A DNA stretch of 8,586 bases from Spirochaetaceae bacterium (GTDB taxonomy: Bacteria; Spirochaetota; Spirochaetia; Treponematales; Breznakiellaceae), in assembly GCA_031265635.1 (NCBI GenBank), contig JAISCK010000043.1, positions 1 through 8,586 of the forward strand, read 5' to 3'. The position numbers were made by a program, and so were the translations under genes. Positions 1-4,960 of this stretch are shown here, one piece after another. The notes beneath the pieces were generated by a model. The model was given only the letters and a program-made list of their open reading frames with translations, searched no databases and was not told where the DNA came from. How positions within the stretch are numbered: the first letter of the stretch is position 1; each line of letters opens with the position of its first letter.

Positions 1-4
1 CCAT

Positions 5-25
5 AAAAAAAGCCCCCGGAGGGGC
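5..25 (-). terminator. Rho-independent terminator of the tRNA-Val gene
   Basis: Read on the minus strand, a GCCCC/GGGGC stem with a four-base loop (TCCG) is followed directly by seven T residues. It begins two bases after the tRNA discriminator base, so it should end a monocistronic tRNA transcript. Confidence 0.85.
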
Positions 26-26
26 A

Positions 27-100
27 TGGGCGATACAAGAGTCGAACTTGTGACCCTCAGCGTGTCATACTGATGCTCTAACCAACTGAGCTAACCGCCC
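27..100 (-). tRNA. tRNA-Val (anticodon GAC)
   Basis: The minus strand folds as a full cloverleaf. The acceptor stem is GGGCGGT/ATCGCCC with one G-T pair. The D arm is GCTC-AGTTGGTTA-GAGC. The anticodon stem TCAGT/GCTGA encloses loop ATGACAC, giving anticodon GAC, which reads valine codons GUC and GUU. The T arm is ACAAG-TTCGACT-CTTGT, with a normal TTCRANY loop. Position 27 supplies discriminator base A. No CCA end is encoded, since the next bases read TGC, so CCA must be added after transcription. A promoter lies just upstream and a terminator just downstream, so the gene appears to be transcribed alone. Confidence 0.95.
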
Positions 101-121
101 GTAAGTCCTTATATAGTCCGC

Positions 122-150
122 AATATGCCCTAAAAAAGACATATAGTCAA
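122..150 (-). promoter_or_regulatory. Sigma-70-type promoter of tRNA-Val
   Basis: On the minus strand TTGACT (145-150) is followed after a 17-base spacer by CATATT (122-127). Transcription would start near position 115, about 15 bases before the mature tRNA. The -35 box matches five of six consensus bases and the -10 box four of six. The word GACTATAT occurs both in the -35 region and just downstream of the -10 box; its meaning is unknown. Confidence 0.6.
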
Positions 151-208
151 GCGGTTTTGGGCCGTTTTCAAAAAGTATCGTAATCGTGTCATTATGCCCG
201 CCGGGAGG

Positions 209-232
209 AAAACAGCCCCCTTGAGGCGGCTG
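209..232 (-). terminator. Probable terminator of the small-ORF unit
   Basis: On the minus strand CAGCCGCC-TCAA-GGGGGCTG forms an eight-pair stem with one internal G-G mismatch, followed by TTTTCC. It starts directly after the TAA stop of the small ORF. The T tract is short (four), so termination may be moderate. Confidence 0.6.
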
Positions 233-439
233 TTATTTCAGGATAAACAGGACGGCGAAAACCAGGGTGGAGAAAATCAACAACCGCGCGGCAGAGCCAC
301 GCGGTATGTTGTTCTCATAAGGTGTTGGTCTCGGGTTTAATACCTTCATGACCGCGGCAGAGCCGCGGGGTATTAAACCCTCGCCGCGAATAAAACAGCC
401 CAGGCCGAAATTAAGAAGTTTGCTTCTGGAAACGGTCAT
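233..439 (-). CDS. Small hypothetical membrane-anchored protein containing two in-frame palindromic elements
   Basis: This ORF encodes 68 residues from an ATG preceded by GTGAGG at a suitable distance. A longer in-frame reading from a GTG at position 547 would give 104 residues. I prefer the ATG because the upstream part is basic and low in hydrophobicity, overlaps a hydrophobic ORF in another frame, and starts upstream of the predicted transcription start. The protein begins MTVSRSKLLNFGLGCF, then carries two copies of Ile-Pro-Arg-Gly-Ser-Ala-Ala 22 codons apart, and ends in a hydrophobic stretch, LLIFSTLVFAVLFILK, that could span a membrane. The repeated peptide is encoded by palindromic DNA (see the repeat entries), so the original ORF may have been shorter. 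A terminator follows the stop immediately. I do not recognise a family. It could also be a non-coding transcript that is open by chance. Confidence 0.4.
   Translation of the reverse strand: MTVSRSKLLNFGLGCFIRGEGLIPRGSAAVMKVLNPRPTPYENNIPRGSAARLLIFSTLVFAVLFILK
279..313. repeat. Palindromic element, copy 2 (GGCAGAGCC core)
   Basis: The plus strand reads CCGCG-C-GGC-AGA-GCC-A-CGCGG at 284-304, a stem of eight pairs with one mismatch and an AGA loop. It is flanked by AACAA (279-283) and TTGTT (309-313), which also pair. The core GGCAGAGCC is identical to that of copy 1, and its distance from copy 1 (66 bases) keeps both in the same reading frame, where each encodes Ile-Pro-Arg-Gly-Ser-Ala-Ala on the minus strand. 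Confidence 0.75.
333..380. repeat. Palindromic element, copy 1 (nested perfect inverted repeats)
   Basis: An outer perfect 12-base inverted repeat, GGGTTTAATACC (333-344) and GGTATTAAACCC (369-380), encloses an inner perfect hairpin CCGCGGC-AGA-GCCGCGG (352-368). Only a seven-base bulge (345-351) breaks what is otherwise a 19-pair stem. The outer arms differ in sequence from those of copy 2 yet are complementary within each copy, which suggests selection on structure or a mobile palindromic element rather than chance. Confidence 0.85.
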
Positions 440-447
440 GGCATACC

Positions 448-525
448 TCACTTCATCGCCATTATCAGGGTGGCGATAGCGGGAATCAGGGCGGCAAGGG
501 CGGCTATCAGGCCAGAAACGGCCAC
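448..525 (-). CDS. Possible 25-residue hydrophobic peptide
   Basis: From a GTG at 525 to a TGA at 448 the minus strand encodes 25 residues that are almost all Ala, Leu, Ile, Val and Met, with a C-terminal Met-Lys. This is the composition of a single transmembrane helix. The TGA sits inside the Shine-Dalgarno-like GTGAGG of the next ATG (439), so the two short ORFs could be translationally coupled. The weak point is the start: the nearest purine-rich stretch (AAGAGG) is about 20 bases upstream of the GTG and no ATG is present in frame before the preceding stop. Small hydrophobic peptides like this occur as type I toxins and as holin-like or regulatory peptides, but no family can be assigned. 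Confidence 0.25.
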   Translation of the reverse strand: MAVSGLIAALAALIPAIATLIMAMK

Positions 526-540
526 AATCCACGGCGCGGT

Positions 541-570
541 ATTTCACCTCTTAGCCGCCCGCCCTGTCAA
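541..570 (-). promoter_or_regulatory. Possible promoter of the small-ORF unit
   Basis: On the minus strand a perfect TTGACA (565-570) is followed after 18 bases by TGAAAT (541-546), which matches four of six -10 bases. Transcription would start near 534, downstream of the GTG at 547, which argues against the longest reading of the small ORF. Confidence 0.35.
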
Positions 571-627
571 GGACAGACAGCGCGCCCCGGAACCGCGCGG
601 GCACTGGCTGCATCTTTGACTCCGGGG

Positions 628-659
628 GCTTTCCCAAAACGCAAGGGGGTTGGGAAAGC
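628..659 (-). terminator. Hairpin closing the che operon
   Basis: A perfect ten-base inverted repeat, GCTTTCCCAA (628-637) and TTGGGAAAGC (650-659), with a 12-base loop, begins ten bases after the cheX stop codon. It is placed as a terminator but lacks a T tract on either strand, so it may instead protect the 3' end of the mRNA or act with another factor. Confidence 0.5.
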
Positions 660-668
660 GGCTTTGTA

Positions 669-1136
669 TTAGCTCCGTTCCCGGACAGCGACGTTTATCT
701 CGATTTTACCGTGGGGGCCCAGTTCCATGGGGACAATGAGGGCTTCAACCTGGGCATTGGAGACTTCCATATTATCGCCGGTAAAGAGGGCCGGCGGGGT
801 AAGGTCAAACTTAAAGCCCAGATTGTGGAGTTTGGTAACGGCCTGGGCGGTGATCATATTGGCAAGTTCCTGTATGGTGGCTTTGGCCATTTCGTCCAGT
901 TCGGTAAAGACTTCTCCGTTCATGGCGCCGGCAACGGCTATGGCGGTCTTTCTGCTCATATCAAAGAGTATCCTGCCTTCCACGTCTCCGGCGAGGCCCA
1001 CCAGGACGGCGACTCCCATGACAGGGACGGTGGTGGGTTTAAGGTAGAGCTCTCCACGGTGCACATCCGGCCCCAGATATTCTTTAAGAACGCTAAACGC
1101 GGCGTCAACAAAGGGATTGATGTATTCTACTCTCAT
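669..1136 (-). CDS. cheX: Chemotaxis phosphatase CheX
   Basis: This encodes a 155-residue cytoplasmic protein of the CheX family (CheC/CheX/FliY phosphatases), which dephosphorylates the response regulator CheY-P and so ends the motor-switch signal. It is the typical CheY phosphatase of spirochaetes. The start MRVEYINPFVDAAFSVL matches the family's first helix. The phosphatase signature Glu-x-x-Asn is present once, at Glu90 and Asn93 in ELANMITAQAV, followed by the expected helix. CheX has one such motif where CheC has two. The length is normal. The ATG has a strong AAGGAG site seven bases upstream and lies 18 bases after the preceding stop, so it belongs to the che operon. Its substrate CheY is not encoded downstream, unlike in the cheA-cheW-cheX-cheY operons of T. 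pallidum and T. denticola. Confidence 0.93.
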   Translation of the reverse strand: MRVEYINPFVDAAFSVLKEYLGPDVHRGELYLKPTTVPVMGVAVLVGLAGDVEGRILFDMSRKTAIAVAGAMNGEVFTELDEMAKATIQELANMITAQAVTKLHNLGFKFDLTPPALFTGDNMEVSNAQVEALIVPMELGPHGKIEINVAVRERS

Positions 1137-1154
1137 ATACCTGCTCCTTCAATC

Positions 1155-2495
1155 TTAGTTCCTCATATAAGCGGAAACCGGATCATTCGCCACCCGCCGC
1201 CACTTACTGTCCGGCAGTTGCTCGTTCTTGCCGAGGAAGACAATTCCTCCCTCTTTGAGTTTCTCAAAAAAGTCATTGACCATTTTGTCCTGGTCCTCGT
1301 TGGACATAAAGGACAAAACATCCCTGGACAATATCATGTCAAGGTCGGGGAAGGGGTTGGAATGCAGTACATCATGATATTCGAAAAGAACCGAATCCTT
1401 GATGACCTGGTTAAAGCTGTACCCGCTTAAACCCTTGACCATGTATTCCCGGCAGTATTCAGGCACATCATCCAGATCAAAAACCATATTCGGGGCGGAT
1501 GAAATGGCCATAATATCGCTGTCATTGGCCCATATTTTGAGCTGCCTGTCAGGATACCGGGACTTTACTATACACGCTAATGAAAAAGTTTCATAGCCCT
1601 TGCCGCAGCCGGGGTTCCATATTTGTACGGTTGATGATTTGAGGTCGGGGAGCGCGTTTTTTACCAGGTCCGCGTACTCTTCGTCCCAGAATTTTCCCGT
1701 GCAGGGAGAATAAAAATCCCTGAGGTATTCATCGGCGTCGTTCTGGCCCTGTAACTGTACCCGGTCGGCGGAACGTGTGGAAGTCCAGTCAACAAAATGC
1801 CTGAGAAGCCAGTCGTTGTTCAGGGCCGAAGCGGCAAAATGCCGTATGGCATAGAGGCTTTCCTTGATAAATTCCAGGGCTGAATCGGAAAGCCCGCCTT
1901 CCTTTGGCGCGGGCCGGGCTTCTTCCTCCTTGGGAGGAGGAGGATAGCCGGCGGCGGAAACTTCGGGCAGGGCGGAACGCTTGGCTTCCTCGTGATGGGT
2001 AAAGATACGGACCACATCGAGGATGATATAAAGCTGGCCGGTTTTTTCGACTACGCCGCTTATGTACTTGATATTGATGTCGCCGAATATGGGATGGGGA
2101 GGCTGAATGCTGTCCGAATCGATTCCCACAACCTTGTCTATCTGGTCCACTATGGTGCCGTACACCTGGTCTTCGATCCTGAGAATCAGCATGTTTTCAA
2201 GGGCGTCTTGTCCTCGGCGTTCCACAGCCAGATGAAAGAAAGAACGGAGGTCTATGATGGGAATAATGTCGCCCCTGAGATTGTACACTCCCCGGACAAA
2301 CGAGGCGGCGTTGGGGACATAGGTAAATTTATCGGCCTTGGCGATTTCCTTGACATTCATGATATCAACGCCGTAATCTTTGCCGCCCAGGGAAAAGGTT
2401 ACCATCTTGAAATCGACTGTGTCGGTCTTTTCCTTTTGATCATGTAGCTCCTGATTCAGGGCCTCGTTCACAGCCGTCAGGTTATTGGTATTCAT
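1155..2495 (-). CDS. cheW: CheW-CheR-like fusion protein (chemoreceptor array scaffold)
   Basis: The 446-residue protein has three parts. Residues about 27-166 form a CheW (SH3-like) domain, with the typical VRGVYNLRGDIIPIIDLR segment at 67-84. Residues about 170-205 are a Pro/Glu/Lys-rich linker. Residues about 205-446 resemble the CheR methyltransferase fold: WNPGCGKGYETFSLA (293-307) corresponds to the SAM-binding loop, WANDSD (322-327) to the acidic strand-2 motif, and DMILSRDVLSFM (386-397) to the usual D-x-I-x-C-R-N-V-x-x-Y motif. The last has Arg-Asp in place of Arg-Asn, and the conserved T-x-F-F-R catalytic segment is not intact near TGKFW (266-270), so methyltransferase activity is doubtful. 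In T. denticola a comparable CheW-CheR-like fusion is needed for an ordered, linear receptor array; the same role is inferred here. The ATG has a GGGAG site and lies 12 bases after the cheA stop, so the genes are co-transcribed. Confidence 0.9.
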   Translation of the reverse strand: MNTNNLTAVNEALNQELHDQKEKTDTVDFKMVTFSLGGKDYGVDIMNVKEIAKADKFTYVPNAASFVRGVYNLRGDIIPIIDLRSFFHLAVERRGQDALENMLILRIEDQVYGTIVDQIDKVVGIDSDSIQPPHPIFGDINIKYISGVVEKTGQLYIILDVVRIFTHHEEAKRSALPEVSAAGYPPPPKEEEARPAPKEGGLSDSALEFIKESLYAIRHFAASALNNDWLLRHFVDWTSTRSADRVQLQGQNDADEYLRDFYSPCTGKFWDEEYADLVKNALPDLKSSTVQIWNPGCGKGYETFSLACIVKSRYPDRQLKIWANDSDIMAISSAPNMVFDLDDVPEYCREYMVKGLSGYSFNQVIKDSVLFEYHDVLHSNPFPDLDMILSRDVLSFMSNEDQDKMVNDFFEKLKEGGIVFLGKNEQLPDSKWRRVANDPVSAYMRN

Positions 2496-2507
2496 AAAAT
2501 TCTCCCG

Positions 2508-4868
2508 CTACCGTATTGATGCTTCCAGGAAACGGCGTTCTTCCATTTCTTTGCGCAGGCCAAGTTCCAGAAGCTGGCTCACGTCTATGATAAGGGATAC
2601 CGAACCGTCGCCCAGAATGGAAGCGCCGGCTATGCCCGGAGAATTGGTAAACTGGTCCCGGAGAGGCTTGATTACCACATCTTCCTCCCCTATAAGGCTG
2701 TCCACCATGAAACCCATTTTTTTCTCCGCCGTGCCGACTATGACCACGAAGTTATAGTCCTGCTTTTCCTCGGTCCTGATGCCGAAGAGCCGGTTAAGGC
2801 GGAGCAGGGACAGCACATCATTGCGTATATTAAAGACTTCATAATTATCGATCATTTTGATTTCTTCGGGCTTGAGCCTGAGACTCTCGATAACCGAAGT
2901 TATAGGAATGGAATAAATCTCGGTTCCGACCCGGACAAGGAGGCCCTGTATAATGGCCAGGGTAAGGGGCAGCTTTATGGTGAACTTGGTTCCCCTGCCA
3001 TGCTCGGAACTGACGGTAACAATGCCGTTGAGTTTTTCTATCTGGCGGCGCACCACATCCAGTCCCACGCCCCGGCCGGAGATGCTGGTAACCTGCTTGG
3101 CCGTGGAAAAACCCGGCTCAAAGATCAGGTTATAGGCTTCTACGTCGGAAAGCACCTTGTTGGGGCTGATAATGCCCCGTTCCACGGCTTTGGCCTTGAC
3201 GGCGTCCACATCTATGCCCTTGCCGTCGTCGCCTATCTCGATGATGATCATGTTGCCTTCGCTGGAAGCCTTGAGCAGCACCTGTCCTTCTTCGCTCTTG
3301 CCCGCCGCGAGCCTGTCGGCGGGAGACTCGATGCCGTGGTCTACCGAATTCCGCACCGAGTGCATGATGGGGTCAAGGAGGTCCTCAATGACCGACTTGT
3401 CAAGTTCCGTCTCCTCGCCTTCGATGACCAGGTTGATCTTCTTGCTGAGGCTCTTGGAAAGGTCCCGAACCAGGCGGGGGAAACGGCTGAATATCTGGCT
3501 TATGGGAACCATGCGTATACGCATGACCCCTTCCTGGAGTTCCCCGGTGATGCGGCCAAGGTTCTGGGAAGTGGAGCGGAATTTTCCCATATTATTTTTG
3601 AACGACGCCTCAAATTCATCAAAGGCAGAGAAAAGGTCCCCGTATTCTTCACTTATTTTTTTGCGTATATCCTTGCCGGACTGGCCCTTGCGCATATCCT
3701 CAAGGTAATCCGGCAGCGCGTCAAAGAGGTTTTTTATCTTTTCCCTGTAGGCGGTCTCTATGTTGTGGAAACCGGCGCTCAGTTCGGTAAACTGGTTGGA
3801 AATCTGGTTAAAAGTCGCCTTGGTAATGACCGTCTCCGATACCAGGTTGAGAAGGTCGTCAATGCGCTTGGAATCAACCCTCAGTATGGAACCGGCGTCC
3901 TTGCCCGCCTTCTTGGCCTCGGCCTCCTGCTTTGCCTTGTCAGCGGCAGCCGGTCCCGGCGCCTCCTGCCCGGCGTTAGGCGTCTGTACGGCTGGGGACG
4001 GCGGGCGGGGCGAAGCCTGGGCTTTGGGCGCTTCCGGCGCGGCCTTGGGCACCGGAGCGTCGTCCACGGAAACGACGGATATATCGGCGCTTACCGTAAC
4101 GTCGGGAATGTTCACATAACGGCTGATGTCATCGCCGGTTTTCCCTGTTGCCAGATAGTAGTCAACCACGGGATAAAAAGTATCTTCATAAAGATCTTCA
4201 AAATTGGGAACCGTCTTGAGGACCGTTCCCAGTTCCTTGAGGGCGGCAAAAACCTGTATGCCGCCGACGCTCTTCATTATATTGTCTTCGTTAAAGGTAA
4301 CGGACACCCGGTATATGACGGAGCCGGGGTCCGCGGACTGCTTGAGTTCAAGAAGCTCATATTCGGAAAGGCCGCCTTTCCCACCCGAAGCGGGGGCGGT
4401 CTCCCCGGCGGGAGGAGCGGCTTTGGCTGCCGGAGCCGCTGTTTTGGCCACGGTCTTTTTCCGCGCCGACCCTTCGGGAAGCAGGACATGGAGGCGGCCT
4501 TCAATATCACTGATGTCTTCCTGGTAAACTTCCCCTGACATGCGCTTTTCAAGCATGGCCTTGATGATATCAATGGCCGCGAGCAGGGTATCCACAACTT
4601 CTTCATTTACCGCGAGCTGATCGGAACGTATGGCATCCAGAACGTCTTCAACCAAATGGGTAAAATGGGAAAGTTCCATCATTTCGACCGTGGCCGCTCC
4701 GCCCTTGAGGGTATGGGCGGCCCGGAAGATCTCATCTACGGCATCCCGGTTTCCGCCTTCGTTCTCAAGAACCAGAACATTCTGCTCCAGGGTGTCAACC
4801 TGCATTTGGGCTTCGGAAAAGAAGTCTTTTAGCAGTTCTTCATTGTTCGGATCCAGATAATCACTCAT
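2508..4868 (-). CDS. cheA: Chemotaxis histidine kinase CheA with extended dimerisation domain
   Basis: The 786-residue kinase reads receptor state through CheW and phosphorylates CheY. P1 (about 1-135) carries phospho-accepting His52 in AHTLKGGA. P2 (about 168-265) resembles CheY-binding domains. A Pro/Ala-rich linker follows. P3 (about 328-465) forms the dimerisation helices, and P4 (about 465-640) is the ATPase, with N box SVRNSVDHGIE (504-514), G1 DDGKGID (547-553), F box FEPGFSTA (583-590) and G2 GRGVGLDVV (598-606). P5 (about 640-775) is the CheW-like coupling domain. The distance from LLNLVSE to LQEGVMRIRMVP is about 100 residues, against about 50 in E. coli, so P3 is enlarged, as described in T. 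denticola. It is the first gene of the operon. The ATG has no Shine-Dalgarno site and lies inside a perfect palindrome, so the mRNA may be leaderless. Confidence 0.96.
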   Translation of the reverse strand: MSDYLDPNNEELLKDFFSEAQMQVDTLEQNVLVLENEGGNRDAVDEIFRAAHTLKGGAATVEMMELSHFTHLVEDVLDAIRSDQLAVNEEVVDTLLAAIDIIKAMLEKRMSGEVYQEDISDIEGRLHVLLPEGSARKKTVAKTAAPAAKAAPPAGETAPASGGKGGLSEYELLELKQSADPGSVIYRVSVTFNEDNIMKSVGGIQVFAALKELGTVLKTVPNFEDLYEDTFYPVVDYYLATGKTGDDISRYVNIPDVTVSADISVVSVDDAPVPKAAPEAPKAQASPRPPSPAVQTPNAGQEAPGPAAADKAKQEAEAKKAGKDAGSILRVDSKRIDDLLNLVSETVITKATFNQISNQFTELSAGFHNIETAYREKIKNLFDALPDYLEDMRKGQSGKDIRKKISEEYGDLFSAFDEFEASFKNNMGKFRSTSQNLGRITGELQEGVMRIRMVPISQIFSRFPRLVRDLSKSLSKKINLVIEGEETELDKSVIEDLLDPIMHSVRNSVDHGIESPADRLAAGKSEEGQVLLKASSEGNMIIIEIGDDGKGIDVDAVKAKAVERGIISPNKVLSDVEAYNLIFEPGFSTAKQVTSISGRGVGLDVVRRQIEKLNGIVTVSSEHGRGTKFTIKLPLTLAIIQGLLVRVGTEIYSIPITSVIESLRLKPEEIKMIDNYEVFNIRNDVLSLLRLNRLFGIRTEEKQDYNFVVIVGTAEKKMGFMVDSLIGEEDVVIKPLRDQFTNSPGIAGASILGDGSVSLIIDVSQLLELGLRKEMEERRFLEASIR

Positions 4869-4886
4869 ATAAACAAATGTTTATAT
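4867..4886. promoter_or_regulatory. Perfect palindrome over the cheA start codon
   Basis: The arms ATATAAACA (4867-4875) and TGTTTATAT (4878-4886) are perfectly complementary with a two-base centre. The left arm covers two bases of the cheA start codon, and the palindrome covers the likely -10 region. The spacing suits a dimeric repressor better than an RNA hairpin, because a two-base loop cannot close. Confidence 0.5.
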
Positions 4887-4905
4887 ACAATTCGTCTTAC
4901 GTCAA
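4877..4905 (-). promoter_or_regulatory. Candidate cheA promoter
   Basis: On the minus strand TTGACG (4900-4905) is a good -35 box. At 17 bases the -10 box would be AAACAT (4877-4882), a poor match; TATAAA is present but only 14 bases away. Either choice puts the transcript start close to the cheA ATG. No flagellar sigma-28 type box was seen. Confidence 0.35.
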
Positions 4906-4941
4906 GGCCCATATAGGGGAATTCCCTTGGTATTGGGCCTT
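4904..4941. promoter_or_regulatory. Nested palindromes in the divergent intergenic region (operator candidate)
   Basis: The outer arms AAGGCCCA (4904-4911) and TGGGCCTT (4934-4941) are perfect inverted repeats. Inside them lies the perfect palindrome GGGAATTCCC (4917-4926). The segment overlaps the -35 box of the plus-strand promoter and touches the -35 box of the cheA promoter, so a protein bound here could control both directions. Confidence 0.4.
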
Positions 4942-4955
4942 CTTTGTGGTAGAAT
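4927..4955 (+). promoter_or_regulatory. Promoter of the barrel-protein operon
   Basis: TTGGTA (4927-4932) and TAGAAT (4950-4955) are separated by exactly 17 bases. The -10 box matches five of six consensus bases. Transcription is expected near 4962, at the ATG at 4961, which would give an mRNA with essentially no leader. Confidence 0.55.
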
Positions 4956-4960
4956 AAGGT

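Noticed and set aside
27..100. tRNA gene as an integration site for a mobile element
   Set aside because: No duplicated tRNA 3' end, integrase or phage gene is visible; the palindromic elements lie on the 5' side of the tRNA.
279..380. CRISPR array
   Set aside because: There are only two repeat units, each a hairpin with differing flanks, and no regular spacers or cas genes.
440..547. N-terminal extension of the small ORF from GTG 547
   Set aside because: It would start upstream of the predicted transcript start, is rich in Arg/Asp/Pro, and overlaps a hydrophobic frame; the ATG at 439 has a better ribosome-binding site.
711..1430. Plus-strand open frame of 239 codons opposite cheX and the end of cheW-cheR-like
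   Set aside because: It crosses two confidently identified minus-strand genes and their junction, and has no recognisable domain or ribosome-binding site.
1992..2447. Plus-strand open frame of 151 codons opposite the CheW domain
   Set aside because: The minus-strand CheW domain is clear; this frame is its antisense shadow.
3000..4538. Plus-strand open frame of 512 codons antisense to cheA
   Set aside because: It lies wholly within cheA, whose sense frame carries all kinase motifs. The antisense product has no family features and arises from the G+C-rich codon pattern.
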